A stretch of DNA of 49,598 bases, taken from contig CAJXWZ010000037.1 of NCBI GenBank assembly GCA_913062815.1, positions 1 to 49,598 of the forward strand. Reading direction: 5' to 3'. A model generated the notes under the pieces. The model ran no database searches and was not told the origin of the DNA. It was given only the letters and a program-made list of their open reading frames with translations. The DNA is from an uncultured Colwellia sp. Its GTDB lineage: Bacteria > Pseudomonadota > Gammaproteobacteria > Enterobacterales > Alteromonadaceae. Shown in pieces: positions 1 through 9,191 of this stretch. The position numbers were made by a program, and so were the translations under genes. Numbering within the stretch: the stretch's first letter is position 1; the number at the start of each line of letters is the position of its first letter.

Positions 1-36
1 GGTTAAGCTATTTGCCTGAACCCCTTGGAACTGGTT

Positions 37-68
37 GCGCATTGTAGAGAGTTTTTATTTCAGGTCAA
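37..68 (-). promoter_or_regulatory. rRNA operon P1-type promoter reading leftward out of the window
   Basis: On the minus strand there is a -35 TTGACC (63-68), a 16-base spacer and a -10 TACAAT (41-46), followed at once by a GCGC discriminator (37-40). This is the layout of stringently controlled rrn P1 promoters in gammaproteobacteria. The upstream DNA (69-130) is AT-rich, as expected of an UP element. Transcription would start near 34-36 and leave the window at position 1, so the rRNA genes themselves are not visible. A tRNA operon promoter of the same class is the alternative. Confidence 0.75.
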
Positions 69-242
69 CACTTATTTCATAAATACTTCACATTTTATTT
101 TATTCGATGGATATTCGTACAGCCTTTATGTTTATTGGGTTTTATACCAACAACATGGTTATTTTTCAGTCCGTTTTTATAACTCATTTATTTTGTGCTA
201 TCTTTGTCTTTATCCTACTCTTTTCAATTTTGTCTTAAATTA

Positions 243-806
243 ATGTCTTCTCTTTACAACAACCAAGTTAATACCGCTATTCGTCCATATAAAGAAATCA
301 TGCCAAAAACCGGAAAAAATACCTATATTGATCCCTCTGCTGTAATTGTTGGTGATATTACTTTAGCTGATGATGTTAGTATTTGGCCTCTTGTTGCCGC
401 TCGTGGTGACGTAAATACTATCACTATTGGTGCTCGTTCTAATGTTCAAGATGGTTCTGTTTTGCATGTCACGAGAAAAAGTGAACACAATCCTAAAGGT
501 AATCCGTTGATTATCGGTACTGATGTTACCGTGGGCCATAAATGTATGTTGCATGGCTGTAGCCTAGGGAATCGTATTTTAGTCGGTATGGGGGCTATTA
601 TTATGGATGGTGCCATTGTTGAGGATGACGTTTTTATCGGTGCTGGAAGTTTAGTTCCGCCAAATAAAACCCTAGTTAGTGGCTATTTGTACGTTGGCAA
701 CCCAGTTAAGCAGATACGACTATTAAAAGAGGCTGAAGCTAATTTCCTTAAGCAGTCAGCAATAAACTATGTAGAATTGAAAAATGATTATTTGGCTGAA
801 ACCTAA
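243..806 (+). CDS. yrdA: Gamma-class carbonic anhydrase-like hexapeptide-repeat protein (YrdA/CaiE family)
   Basis: The 187-residue protein is a left-handed beta-helix enzyme of the gamma carbonic anhydrase-like group. It resembles E. coli YrdA (184 residues) nearly throughout. Visible signatures are IGARSNVQDGS, LHVT and GHKCMLHGC; their histidines are the expected metal ligands, and the hexapeptide repeats continue to YLYVGNPVKQIR. The physiological substrate of YrdA proteins is unsettled, so true carbonic anhydrase activity is not assured. I chose the ATG at 243 because it aligns with family N-termini. The frame is open from a GTG at 195, but that would add 16 hydrophobic residues that family members lack. 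It ends 3 bases from the convergent yrdB. Confidence 0.9.
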   Translation: MSSLYNNQVNTAIRPYKEIMPKTGKNTYIDPSAVIVGDITLADDVSIWPLVAARGDVNTITIGARSNVQDGSVLHVTRKSEHNPKGNPLIIGTDVTVGHKCMLHGCSLGNRILVGMGAIIMDGAIVEDDVFIGAGSLVPPNKTLVSGYLYVGNPVKQIRLLKEAEANFLKQSAINYVELKNDYLAET

Positions 807-809
807 TAA

Positions 810-1043
810 TTAACGCATATTGATATGTATTATTTCGTTCTCTGGCTCATTCTTTTCGAGCCAGAGCTCAACTGCTTCTTCTAAATCAAACTTTGTACAG
901 CTAGTAATTTCATTTAGTCGTTTTAATTGCATAGAATGGAAGTAGATAGTGATCAGTTGTCCAGATAAAAGCGCCGTACATCGCCATGCCTCTTGTTCAT
1001 TATCAAAGATGAAATCATCATTAAATAGAATCGCTTGGTTCAA
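810..1043 (-). CDS. yrdB: DUF1488 family protein, YrdB-like
   Basis: A 77-residue soluble protein beginning MNQAILF and containing the FDLEEAVELWLE segment typical of DUF1488/YrdB. No biochemical function is known for the family. The start is a TTG codon, supported by an AGGAG ribosome site six bases upstream and by agreement with the E. coli YrdB N-terminus (MNQAI). It follows aroE by 3 bases, so the two are very likely cotranscribed. The same aroE-yrdB pairing occurs in enterobacteria, which strengthens the call despite the short length. Confidence 0.85.
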   Translation of the reverse strand: MNQAILFNDDFIFDNEQEAWRCTALLSGQLITIYFHSMQLKRLNEITSCTKFDLEEAVELWLEKNEPENEIIHINMR

Positions 1044-1046
1044 AAT

Positions 1047-1865
1047 TTACTCCTGTGACAATGAAGATTTTAATTTCGATATTACTGGCTCTACGCTTGG
1101 TTTTATACCCCTCCAAATATAAAAGCTCTCGGCGGCTTGTCCAACCAGCATGCCAAGACCATCAATAGTTTTTAGTGCATTAAGCTTTTCTGCTTTCTGT
1201 AAAAATGGAGTTGGTGTTTTGCCATAGGTCATATCATAACAAACACTATTGGTAGTAATTAGCTTTTCAGCAATGGGAACTCCCCCTCCTGTTAAGCCTG
1301 CAGATGTGGCATTGATTATGACATCGAACTCTTGTTCATTAGCTTCATCAAACGAGCAAGCCAACAGTGGCTGATTGTCATACTGCTCAACTATCGCTTT
1401 TGCTTTAGAAACTGTTCTATTGGCAATGGTCAAACTTTTAGGGTTTTGATTCAATAGAGGTAATACAACCCCTTTAGCTGCTCCACCTGCACCAAGTAAT
1501 AACAGTTTACTATTTTCAAGTATTACACCATTGGCCAATAAATCATTCACCAAACCAATGCCATCGGTAGTATCTCCGTATATCTTGCCATTTTTAAAAG
1601 AAAGTGTATTAACAGCACCTGAAAACTTTGCATGTTCAGTTAATTCATCACACATCGCCATTGCTTGCTCTTTAAAGGGTGCCGTTATATTTGCTCCTTT
1701 TCCGCCTTGAGCGATAAATTCTTTAACAGCTTTAACAAAGCCGTCTAGTGCTGCAAAGTGGATTTCATAATTAAGCGCTTGATTTGTCGCTTGTGCAAAG
1801 GATTGATGAATAAAAGGTGAGCGTGATTGTTTAATGGGATTGCCAAAAACGCGATACTGGTCCAT
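1047..1865 (-). CDS. aroE: Shikimate dehydrogenase (NADP+)
   Basis: Catalyses NADPH-dependent reduction of 3-dehydroshikimate to shikimate in the cytosolic aromatic amino acid pathway. The 272-residue length is normal. The N-terminal substrate domain shows GNPIKQSRSP and NITAPFKE with the catalytic lysine. The Rossmann domain carries GAGGAAKGV followed by NRT, the NADP-binding pattern. NATSAGL and DMTYGKTPTPFL are the family's C-terminal signatures. It is the first gene of an aroE-yrdB unit. The upstream 160 bases (1866-2025) hold its promoter region and the ompW terminator. Confidence 0.96.
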   Translation of the reverse strand: MDQYRVFGNPIKQSRSPFIHQSFAQATNQALNYEIHFAALDGFVKAVKEFIAQGGKGANITAPFKEQAMAMCDELTEHAKFSGAVNTLSFKNGKIYGDTTDGIGLVNDLLANGVILENSKLLLLGAGGAAKGVVLPLLNQNPKSLTIANRTVSKAKAIVEQYDNQPLLACSFDEANEQEFDVIINATSAGLTGGGVPIAEKLITTNSVCYDMTYGKTPTPFLQKAEKLNALKTIDGLGMLVGQAAESFYIWRGIKPSVEPVISKLKSSLSQE

Positions 1866-1985
1866 AACTATAGCCTTATAAAAATATTATCTGTAGCCTA
1901 ACCGAAATAATATTTTAAAAACACAAAAACTTACTTTGAATGATAGCTAGTAATATTACAATTCTGGGAGTTAATTGAGGAATAA

Positions 1986-2011
1986 AAAAGCAGTAACACA
2001 TTACTGCTTTT
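1986..2011 (-). terminator. Intrinsic terminator of ompW
   Basis: A perfect 11-base-pair stem (1986-1996 pairing with 2001-2011) closes a 4-base loop. Read leftward it runs into six consecutive U residues. It lies 15 bases past the ompW stop codon. Confidence 0.85.
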
Positions 2012-2025
2012 GATTTGAAGTTATG

Positions 2026-2724
2026 TTAGAACTTATAACCTAACATAACTGAGTAAACCATTGGATTTACATCAACAGTTGCCCTACCTATGCTGTCACC
2101 AGCAACATCAAAGCTAGCATCTGAAGAAATGTCAATATAACGAGCAGAAACATTTACTGACCAATTTTTGTCAATGACGAAATCTGCACCAAGTTGAATT
2201 GATAAACCAAATGAGCCATCCAATTTTAAGTTACTTAGTCCTAAACTTTTAGGTGCCGCGGTGAACCCCTCTTTAAAAAAATGTGTGTAGTTAACACCAA
2301 CACCTAAATACGGTTTAAGCGCTGTGCCTGTATCGATATAATATAACGCACTTAACGTTGGTGGTAATTGTGTAACTTCAGCTAGCTTTACACCATCAAG
2401 GCCCGCAGGAACCCCTAAGGCCCCACCCAATGCAGCAGTTGGATCATTCAAGGTAACATCATGAGTAAATGGCGTTGCTGCCAACAACTCTATAGCCCAG
2501 TTACTATCGTAAAAGTAAACAAAGTTAAGCCCTAATTGCACATTATCATCAACGCTAAGTGACGCTCCTGTTGCATTAGAGCCACCGAGTAATACTGCGG
2601 CTTTGTCGCTATCTGGATTAACTGAAGTAGCGCCGCCACGAATTAATATGTCACCTGTTTTATTAGCGAAAGCGGTAGTAGAAAGACTTGATAATAATAC
2701 GATGGTAAGTAATGTTTTTTTCAT
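2026..2724 (-). CDS. ompW: OmpW family outer membrane beta-barrel protein
   Basis: A small eight-stranded outer membrane barrel of the OmpW family, thought to pass small hydrophobic molecules. The N-terminus is a clear signal peptide (MKKTLLTIVLLSSLSTTAFA, cleavage after AFA). The mature part has alternating amphipathic strands and ends in the aromatic terminal strand YSVMLGYKF, the usual recognition signal for barrel assembly. I chose the second of two in-frame ATGs (2724): AGGG lies eight bases before it but only two bases before the ATG at 2730. The gene stands alone, with its own terminator and a perfect FNR-type box about 100 bases upstream. Confidence 0.9.
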   Translation of the reverse strand: MKKTLLTIVLLSSLSTTAFANKTGDILIRGGATSVNPDSDKAAVLLGGSNATGASLSVDDNVQLGLNFVYFYDSNWAIELLAATPFTHDVTLNDPTAALGGALGVPAGLDGVKLAEVTQLPPTLSALYYIDTGTALKPYLGVGVNYTHFFKEGFTAAPKSLGLSNLKLDGSFGLSIQLGADFVIDKNWSVNVSARYIDISSDASFDVAGDSIGRATVDVNPMVYSVMLGYKF

Positions 2725-2828
2725 GTTCATATCCCTATAAGATTTATATGTATGATAGAGCTACTGATATTTAAAAAGTTGATATAACGCAAGGTTTTTT
2801 ACGGGCTGTTAATAAGTGTAGGCGCTTG

Positions 2829-2842
2829 TTGATTTTGATCAA
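2829..2842. promoter_or_regulatory. FNR/EtrA-type binding site upstream of ompW
   Basis: The 14-base sequence TTGATTTTGATCAA is a perfect match to the FNR consensus TTGAT-N4-ATCAA, and the dyad extends by one G/C pair on each side. It is centred about 110 bases before the ompW start and lies between ompW and the end of tsaC. ompW is known to be oxygen-regulated through FNR in E. coli. A CRP-family paralogue could also use this site. Confidence 0.65.
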
Positions 2843-2952
2843 CTTTCTAATAAATAAAAAAGTAAACTTCTGTAGGACGCTATATTGTTACTCGTTGTCA
2901 CATTAGCGCGTGTCTATATGGATATTCTTATGTCTATGGCAATAACTATTAG

Positions 2953-3516
2953 TTAACCTCGGAGCACTTGCCCCGTTAAGCCATTAATAATAGTTGAGGG
3001 CTTTAGCAAACCAGCAATGTTAGATTTGATGACAAAATCTATCTTATCGTTAAATTGCTCATCAACTTCTTGCCAGGTTTTAGCTGGCACTTGACCGCTA
3101 AGATTGGCACTAGTGGAGATGATAGGTTTATTAGTACGTTGGCATAATTCGATCACATCCTTATGATCCGTAACACGTACCGCAACAGAGTTAAAACGTC
3201 CACAAAGTAATGGCGAGATATTTTCATGTGCAGGTAACACTTGAGTGATAGCACCAGGCCATCGAGATAAAACGCTATAAAGTTTGTCTTGGCTAATGGC
3301 ATTGTCATCAAGGTAAGGTAACAGTTGCGAATAGTCCGCAGCCAATAAAATTAAGCCCTTATGTGCAGGTCGTTGTTTGATCAACAATAGCTTTTGAATT
3401 GCTGATTCATTATCAGGATCACAACCGAGACCAAAAACAGCCTCTGTTGGATAAGCGATAATACCACCTTGAGTATATACCTCAGCAGCTTGTTCTATTT
3501 GTGAGGTATTACCCAT
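2953..3516 (-). CDS. tsaC: Threonylcarbamoyl-AMP synthase (YrdC/Sua5 family)
   Basis: Makes threonylcarbamoyl-AMP from threonine, bicarbonate and ATP, the first step of t6A modification at position 37 of ANN-decoding tRNAs. The 187-residue single-domain length is that of TsaC rather than the longer Sua5. Family marks are AYPTEAVFGLGCDP near the N-terminus, the KQRPAHKG nucleotide-binding lysine/arginine motif, and PIISTSANLSGQ. It starts 11 bases after purE and is probably the last gene of a leftward operon. A tsaC-dprA neighbourhood is common in gammaproteobacteria. Confidence 0.95.
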   Translation of the reverse strand: MGNTSQIEQAAEVYTQGGIIAYPTEAVFGLGCDPDNESAIQKLLLIKQRPAHKGLILLAADYSQLLPYLDDNAISQDKLYSVLSRWPGAITQVLPAHENISPLLCGRFNSVAVRVTDHKDVIELCQRTNKPIISTSANLSGQVPAKTWQEVDEQFNDKIDFVIKSNIAGLLKPSTIINGLTGQVLRG

Positions 3517-3527
3517 AACTAAGGAAA

Positions 3528-4031
3528 TTAGCCTAGTTTAGCTTGCATTGCTTCATCTTTTGCTAATAAAGCTTCTGCATTCGCTACTCGCTCTGCTTTT
3601 ACTTTATCAGCCATTTTTTGATCAGCAATACCTAAAATTTGTGCTGCTAAATAACCTGCATTTTTAGCTCCAGCTTTTCCTATAGCGACAGTTGCTACAG
3701 GAATACCACCTGGCATCATAACAGTTGAAAGTAGTGCATCATGGCCTTGTAAAGGTCCGTTATCAACAGGAACACCAATAACAGGGCGAGTAGTCATGCC
3801 AGCAACTGCTCCGGCTAAATGAGCAGCTAAACCTGCTGCACAAATGAATACTTTACAACCACGTTCTTCCGCATCTTTCACATAAGCTTTTGCTGCGTCA
3901 GGTGTTCGGTGCGCCGAGCGAACACGCACTTCATGGGTTATTTCAAATTGCTTCAAGATATTTATAGTAGCTTGCATTACCGGTAGATCTGAGTCTGAGC
4001 CCATTAAGATGGCAACAAATGGTGAAGTCAT
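3528..4031 (-). CDS. purE: N5-carboxyaminoimidazole ribonucleotide mutase
   Basis: Converts N5-CAIR to CAIR in purine biosynthesis. The 167-residue class I PurE shows the GSDSDLPVM phosphate-binding loop, the SAHRTPD catalytic histidine segment, and [13 protein letters not shown] with [11 protein letters not shown] chose the ATG at 4031 because AGAG sits seven bases upstream. The longer open frame to 4052 adds seven residues that PurE proteins lack. purK, often the next gene, is not in this window: purE is followed directly by tsaC. It belongs to the run from the LysM gene through tsaC. Confidence 0.95.
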   Translation of the reverse strand: MTSPFVAILMGSDSDLPVMQATINILKQFEITHEVRVRSAHRTPDAAKAYVKDAEERGCKVFICAAGLAAHLAGAVAGMTTRPVIGVPVDNGPLQGHDALLSTVMMPGGIPVATVAIGKAGAKNAGYLAAQILGIADQKMADKVKAERVANAEALLAKDEAMQAKLG

Positions 4032-4085
4032 AGTATTTCTCTTAGTTAACATTAAATATAAAGGTTTGATTTTAGTATAAATAGA

Positions 4086-4667
4086 TTATAGCGCTTTGTG
4101 CTTATAGTCGCATCGCTTTTGTGGGCAGTTTAATACCTCACCACTCGCCATGGTCCGCTTTATTAAAACAGGCCATTGGCACTGAGGGCAAACTTGTTCA
4201 ATAGGTTGATGATTTAGTACATATTTGCATTTTGGATATTGATCACATGAATAAAAAGTTTTACCAAAACGGTTAGTTTTTTCTTTCAGTTCACCTATTT
4301 TACCTTTGCTTTTACACGAAGGGCAAGCGACACCAATATCTTCATTTTGCTTATCTTCTTCTATATGGTGACATTGTGGATAATTAGTGCAACCAATAAA
4401 CATGCCAAAACGACCTTGTTTAACGGCCATGGGTGAACAACATAGTGGGCATTCACTTCCAGGTAAAACGGTATCGTCAACTCGCTCATGCTCTACTACA
4501 GAACGTGTATATTGACATTTAGGATAGTTAGTACAACTAAAAAAGGCACCTGACTTTCCGCGTTTGATAGTAAGCTCTGAACCACAATCTGGACAAAGTT
4601 CATAAGCTTTTTCGAGCGCATGCTCGTGATGGGAAAAGAGAGATTTGTCTTTTTTAGATTCAGACAT
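4086..4667 (-). CDS. yrdD: Topoisomerase I-type C4 zinc-finger protein, YrdD-like
   Basis: The 193-residue protein is built almost wholly of zinc ribbons related to the C-terminal fingers of bacterial topoisomerase I. Four CxxC modules are visible: CPDCGSELTIKRGKSGAFFSC, CPLCCSPMAVKQGRFGMFIGC, CPSCKSKGKIGELKEKT then YSCDQYPKC, and a final CPQCQWPVLIKR. It has no topoisomerase catalytic domain. E. coli YrdD has the same design and neighbours. The molecular role is unknown; single-stranded DNA or RNA binding is a reasonable inference from topoisomerase fingers. The short space to smg upstream (82 bases) contains only a loose AT-rich dyad. Confidence 0.88.
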   Translation of the reverse strand: MSESKKDKSLFSHHEHALEKAYELCPDCGSELTIKRGKSGAFFSCTNYPKCQYTRSVVEHERVDDTVLPGSECPLCCSPMAVKQGRFGMFIGCTNYPQCHHIEEDKQNEDIGVACPSCKSKGKIGELKEKTNRFGKTFYSCDQYPKCKYVLNHQPIEQVCPQCQWPVLIKRTMASGEVLNCPQKRCDYKHKAL

Positions 4668-4749
4668 GTGTTGAATAGAAAGTTGTAGTTAAGTTATGAC
4701 ATATTATGCCATAACTTTCTCCATAAAAACTATAGTCAAAGATTAAAAC

Positions 4750-5223
4750 TTAATGCAATGGGCCTTCTTGCTCATCAAAAACAAGGTCTTCCATTTGAGA
4801 ATAAGCATTTTCTTGTCCAGGTACATTAAAAAGAACCATTAAAATCACCCATTTAAGATCATCCATAGTGAAGTGTTGTGTGTCTAGTTCCATCACTCTA
4901 TCGATCACCATTTCACGGGTAGTAAAATCTAAGACATTAATCTGCTCTAAAAATAAAATAAAACCTCGGCTTGGTGTATCAAGAAGTTGCATTTCTTCTT
5001 CTGTATATATGCGAAAAGATTGATTACCTACTCTGGTTAAATAAGGATAAGCATCTGTATCTTGCAAAGCAGCAAGCTTTTCCAGCCAGTTAAGTGCTTT
5101 ATAGATTTCATCTTGATGAAATCCTGCTCGGGTAAGTTCATCAGTTAAAATGTCATGATCAACCATGACTTCAGCTTCACTATGAATATAATTTTCAAAA
5201 AGATACATTAAGATATCGAACAT
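4750..5223 (-). CDS. smg: Smg family protein (DUF494)
   Basis: A 157-residue protein with the same length and near-continuous similarity to E. coli Smg, beginning [18 protein letters not shown] and containing [28 protein letters not shown] and [19 protein letters not shown]. The family occurs beside dprA in many gammaproteobacteria, and its function is not established. AAGGGG six bases before the ATG supports the start. The gene follows dprA by 28 bases and is probably cotranscribed with it. Confidence 0.93.
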   Translation of the reverse strand: MFDILMYLFENYIHSEAEVMVDHDILTDELTRAGFHQDEIYKALNWLEKLAALQDTDAYPYLTRVGNQSFRIYTEEEMQLLDTPSRGFILFLEQINVLDFTTREMVIDRVMELDTQHFTMDDLKWVILMVLFNVPGQENAYSQMEDLVFDEQEGPLH

Positions 5224-5251
5224 TATTAGCCCCTTATATCGATGAGAATTA

Positions 5252-6388
5252 TTAAGGTAATCTAAGATAACCTCCTGGCACCACTGCTACCAGACCGCTA
5301 AGTTCTAACATTGTCAGCCGAGTTAACACTTCCTCTATAGGGAGTTTACTTCGGGAAATCACTTTATCAACAGGAGTAATTTCAAATCCCACACTAGCCA
5401 ACAATACATCATTGCACAAGTCATTATTTAAGTTTTTTTCAGTTTTTTTTGTGGTGTCACCTGCAAGTAATTGTTGTCCATGATTTAAGTCTAGTTCATT
5501 CTGCTCTTCAATGCTTAACTCTTCTATTATATCGGCTGCTTGCTCTACTAGTTTAGCGCCTTGTTTAATTAACCAATGACAACCTTTCGCCTGAGGGTTA
5601 TTAAGACTTCCAGGAACAGCATACACCTCTCTGTTTTGCTCTAAAGCGCAACGAGCAGTGATCAACGAACCACTTCTTATGGCTGCTTCAACCACTAAGA
5701 CTCCCTTACTTAGACCGCTAATGATTCGATTTCGTTTCGGGAAGTGACCTGCTTTTGGTGATGTACCTGGTAAAAACTCACTAATTATCGCCCCTTGATG
5801 CGATACTATCTTTTTGGCCAATAATTTATGTCTTGCTGGGTAGACTTTATCAAGGCCTGTAGCTACAACAGCTAAAGTACCAGCAGCAGTCTCTACCGAT
5901 CCCTTATGTGCCGCCGCATCTATACCTAAAGCCAGACCGCTCGTAATGACTAGACCGTGTTTGCCTAACTGCTGTGCTATTTCAAAAGCTGCATCCCTTC
6001 CATTAACACTCGCCGCTCGAGAACCAACAATAGCTATTTGCATCTCATTTAACAGGTTTGCATTACCTTGAACAAACAAAACTAATGGTGGATCGTAAAT
6101 TTGCTTTAATTGTCGGGGGTACCGCTCATCATTAAAGGTAATAATAGTACTATCGCAAGCTTTACTATCTCTCATGATTTCTTCAATCAAAAGCCAGTCA
6201 GGGTGATGAAATGCCGCAAGTTGCTTAGCACTTAGGTTATTTGCAGACGTTAAAATTGATGAGGAATGTTTAGACAAAGAAAAAAGCGCCGTCAACCCAT
6301 AAGAGTCAACAAGCGCTAATTTTTTGTGGATTGCCAATCTAGGTACAAGCTTCAAAGCAATCCAGTAACTTACATTACTTTTGTTCAC
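5252..6388 (-). CDS. dprA: DNA processing protein DprA/Smf
   Basis: Loads RecA on incoming single-stranded DNA during natural transformation; it is also present in bacteria not known to be competent. The 378-residue protein has an N-terminal helix-rich segment, the Rossmann-like core ([73 protein letters not shown]) and a C-terminal winged-helix region (about residues 315-378) as in long DprA forms. I chose the GTG at 6388 because GGGAG lies seven bases upstream. The frame extends seven codons further to a TTG without support. Confidence 0.93.
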   Translation of the reverse strand: MNKSNVSYWIALKLVPRLAIHKKLALVDSYGLTALFSLSKHSSSILTSANNLSAKQLAAFHHPDWLLIEEIMRDSKACDSTIITFNDERYPRQLKQIYDPPLVLFVQGNANLLNEMQIAIVGSRAASVNGRDAAFEIAQQLGKHGLVITSGLALGIDAAAHKGSVETAAGTLAVVATGLDKVYPARHKLLAKKIVSHQGAIISEFLPGTSPKAGHFPKRNRIISGLSKGVLVVEAAIRSGSLITARCALEQNREVYAVPGSLNNPQAKGCHWLIKQGAKLVEQAADIIEELSIEEQNELDLNHGQQLLAGDTTKKTEKNLNNDLCNDVLLASVGFEITPVDKVISRSKLPIEEVLTRLTMLELSGLVAVVPGGYLRLP

Positions 6389-6435
6389 TCGTCTTCTCCC
6401 TAAGAACAAGTAATAATATTTATGCTACATGATGT

Positions 6436-7539
6436 TTACTCGGGTGCAGTGACTACATCCTGAAGTCTTGCTGGTTTTTCTGTTCTCAATATTAATGCCA
6501 TACTCGCTTGTTGATAAACCTTAAAAACCATTAATTCACCTAAAAGCTCTTCTGGCATTTTATAATCCGAACCATCTGTTGTTAGTATTCGGTTCCAACG
6601 AGGTGCTTCTTCTGTATATTTTGGCCCTGTGCTGGTATCAACCACACCAGGACTTAAACGCTTAATTGCCATGACATCACCTACGGCAACTTGGTTGTCG
6701 TGGCCTTTATTAATCATCACTACTTCTAGTTTACCAAATTCTCTGCCATTACTTGTCGCTTTAATAATAGTACCGCGAAATTCTTTATTAACGGCTTTCA
6801 TGGTAAATATTGATGGTAACATTTGCCCTTCATGTACGGGAACAACGTAATCACCTGAGCGAATTTCACGTTTTGCCGTGCTTACTTTCAACGTAGCCGG
6901 CTCTTTTTCAGTCATATTGCCACGGCTAATTGCTTGCCCTGTCCCCACTAAATCAACATAAAAGCCTAACGGTTCTTCAGTGTCGGGATCAATAATTTCT
7001 TCACCCTTATTATAAATCGCATAGGTTTTGGATATTTCTAAGTCGCTATTTACGTATACCTTAAAGCCATTAATACTTGATCTATATCCTTCATCACTAC
7101 CAATAACATAAGGTAATTGCTCAAGTTGCTCTTCACTAAATAAATGATCGTATTTAATAAAAGGCGCTATTACCTCTAAAGGTAATAGTTGGATAGCTGT
7201 ATCACTTTTCTTTTTTTGTCGAATTTTAGGTGACCACTTTAAGCTAGGCTTAGCTTTTACTGTTTCCAGTACCAACATAGGCTCACCGTTATCATCAAAC
7301 ACCAAATTAATGACGTCACCTGGATATATTAAATGAGGATTATTAATTTCTGGATTTAAGCGCCAAAGTTTCGGCCAAAGCCAAGGTTGTTCAAGAAAAA
7401 CCGCTGAAATATCCCAAAGAGTATCTCCTTTAACAACAACATAGGTTGTTGGTGCATCATCATTAATTTTCAGTTGATCGGCCAATGAAATTAAAGAATA
7501 TGCACACAATGAAAGTGTTAACAGTATTTTTTTTAGCAT
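6436..7539 (-). CDS. Secreted LysM-domain protein, TsaP-like
   Basis: A 367-residue exported protein. The signal peptide is MLKKILLTLSLCAYSLISLA. One LysM peptidoglycan-binding domain follows at about residues 32-80 (TYVVVKGDTLWDISAVF, then INNPHLIYPGDVINLVF). The remaining 280 residues are an uncharacterised beta-rich region. The P. aeruginosa gene in this position beside dprA has been assigned as TsaP, a protein that ties the type IV pilus secretin to peptidoglycan. That equivalence is inferred here from domain order and location. AAAGGA nine bases before the ATG at 7539 sets the start. The gene is divergent from def and heads the leftward run to tsaC. Confidence 0.8.
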   Translation of the reverse strand: MLKKILLTLSLCAYSLISLADQLKINDDAPTTYVVVKGDTLWDISAVFLEQPWLWPKLWRLNPEINNPHLIYPGDVINLVFDDNGEPMLVLETVKAKPSLKWSPKIRQKKKSDTAIQLLPLEVIAPFIKYDHLFSEEQLEQLPYVIGSDEGYRSSINGFKVYVNSDLEISKTYAIYNKGEEIIDPDTEEPLGFYVDLVGTGQAISRGNMTEKEPATLKVSTAKREIRSGDYVVPVHEGQMLPSIFTMKAVNKEFRGTIIKATSNGREFGKLEVVMINKGHDNQVAVGDVMAIKRLSPGVVDTSTGPKYTEEAPRWNRILTTDGSDYKMPEELLGELMVFKVYQQASMALILRTEKPARLQDVVTAPE

Positions 7540-7666
7540 GTGGCTCGTTCCTTTATTATGGTTTTTCATGCTTTTATAGAAATGCAGCATTATAAGTTGC
7601 TATAATAATAAACATAACACTCTAAAAGAGTTATCGCTAATTCTTTTATTAAACATTTGTAAGATT

Positions 7667-8182
7667 ATGACTATTTTAACTGTATTACGTTTTCCAGATC
7701 CACGTTTAAAAACAAAGGCTTGCCCTGTAAATGGCATTACCGAAGAGACCACAACTATTATAGACGACATGATAGAAACCATGTACGACGAAAAAGGCGT
7801 TGGCTTAGCTGCAACCCAAGTTGATATTCATCAACGTATTGTCGTCATAGATGTATCTGAAAATGGCGACCAACCTATAGTACTAATTAACCCTGAAATC
7901 ATCGCTAAAAGTGATGAAACATTAATCAATGAAGAAGGTTGTTTATCTGTTCCTGGTATTTATGCCAAAGTTAATCGTCATACTAGTTGTACCGTCAAAG
8001 CACTAGATAGAAACGGCAAGGAGTTTACTTTAGACGGAGAAGAGCTACTAAGTATTTGTATTCAACATGAACTCGATCATTTAAATGGTATTTTATTTGT
8101 TGATTACTTATCACCACTTAAACGTCAGCGTATTAAGAGCAAGTTAGAAAAAGAAGCTCGTTTAGATAAAGCAAACGCTTAA
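7667..8182 (+). CDS. def: Peptide deformylase
   Basis: Removes the formyl group from the N-terminal methionine of new proteins. The 171-residue length is normal for the type I enzyme. All three active-site motifs are intact: [19 protein letters not shown] with the metal-ligand cysteine, and QHELDHLNG with two histidine ligands and the catalytic glutamate. It is first in a def-fmt-rsmB-trkA run, 23 bases before fmt. A TATAAT at 7601-7606 could be its -10 element, but no good -35 is visible. Confidence 0.97.
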   Translation: MTILTVLRFPDPRLKTKACPVNGITEETTTIIDDMIETMYDEKGVGLAATQVDIHQRIVVIDVSENGDQPIVLINPEIIAKSDETLINEEGCLSVPGIYAKVNRHTSCTVKALDRNGKEFTLDGEELLSICIQHELDHLNGILFVDYLSPLKRQRIKSKLEKEARLDKANA

Positions 8183-8205
8183 TTCATCCCTTTAGGATAT
8201 CCCTT

Positions 8206-9177
8206 TTGTCAAAACCTCTAAATATTATTTTTGCCGGTACGCCTGATTTCGCCGCGCAACACTTGGCAGCACTTATTAATAGTGAGCACAATGTCGTTGC
8301 GGTTTATTGCCCTCCTGATAAACCAGCCGGAAGAGGAAAAAAATTAACCGCTTGTGCAACAAAATTATTATCTCTTGAACATAATTTGACTGTTGAACAA
8401 CCCGTTAACTTTAAAGAGGTTAGCGAACAAGAGCAACTTGCTCAATACCATGCTGATGTTATGGTAGTGGTTGCCTATGGCTTATTATTACCTGAAATAA
8501 TATTAGCAACACCCCGCTTGGGTTGTATCAATGTTCATGGTTCTTTATTACCTAAATGGCGTGGTGCAGCTCCAATTCAGCGATCGTTAGAAGCTGGCGA
8601 TGAAAAAACCGGTGTTACAATAATGCAAATGGATAAAGGCTTAGATACCGGGGCAATGATTTTAACTGCCGAGTGCAGTATTGAACAAAAAGATACTAGC
8701 GCCAGCTTGTATGAAAAGCTAGCACAATTAGGCCCAAAGGCATTAACTGATACCTTAGCATTAATGACTAATAATGAGCACCAAGCCGTAAGCCAAGAGG
8801 ATGAGCTAGCGACGTACGCACACAAATTGGATAAAAGCGAAGCTGAATTAGATTGGCAATTGCCAGCTGTAGAGTTGGATAGAAAAATCCGTGCTTATAT
8901 TCCTTGGCCTGTATCACAATTTACGTTCAGCCAAAACAATGGCAAGCAGCACAGGATTCGTGTTTGGCAAGCATCTATTAAAAACATTAAAACAACAGCA
9001 CCTATTGGTACCATTGTTTCTGCCGACAAAACTGGCATCATAGTGGTAACTAGCAATGGTGGGCTTTGTTTAGAAGTTTTACAATTACCCAATAAAAAGG
9101 CGTTACCGGTACAAGATGTACTAAATGGTCGAGCAGACTGGTTTATTGCCGGCTCTCTAATAAATGGCTTTAATTGA
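8206..9177 (+). CDS. fmt: Methionyl-tRNA formyltransferase
   Basis: Formylates initiator Met-tRNA using 10-formyltetrahydrofolate. The 323-residue protein has the N-terminal catalytic domain (IIFAGTPDFAAQHL, CPPDKPAGRGKK, CINVHGSLLPKWRGAAPIQRS and MDKGLDTGAMI) and the smaller C-terminal OB-fold tRNA-binding domain (from about residue 208, starting KLDKSEAELDW). The start is a TTG at 8206, preceded by AGGA with an eight-base gap. No ATG fits the conserved N-terminus. Its pairing with deformylase upstream is near universal. Confidence 0.96.
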   Translation: MSKPLNIIFAGTPDFAAQHLAALINSEHNVVAVYCPPDKPAGRGKKLTACATKLLSLEHNLTVEQPVNFKEVSEQEQLAQYHADVMVVVAYGLLLPEIILATPRLGCINVHGSLLPKWRGAAPIQRSLEAGDEKTGVTIMQMDKGLDTGAMILTAECSIEQKDTSASLYEKLAQLGPKALTDTLALMTNNEHQAVSQEDELATYAHKLDKSEAELDWQLPAVELDRKIRAYIPWPVSQFTFSQNNGKQHRIRVWQASIKNIKTTAPIGTIVSADKTGIIVVTSNGGLCLEVLQLPNKKALPVQDVLNGRADWFIAGSLINGFN

Positions 9178-9191
9178 TGAAACAACACTAG

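Noticed and set aside
25..243. Open frame of 72 codons before yrdA
   Set aside because: It covers the rRNA-type promoter and AT-rich upstream DNA, has no ribosome site, and its hydrophobic low-complexity product resembles nothing.
4691..4717. Hairpin between smg and yrdD as a terminator
   Set aside because: AT-rich eight-base stem with an 11-base loop and no U-tract; the genes around it look cotranscribed.
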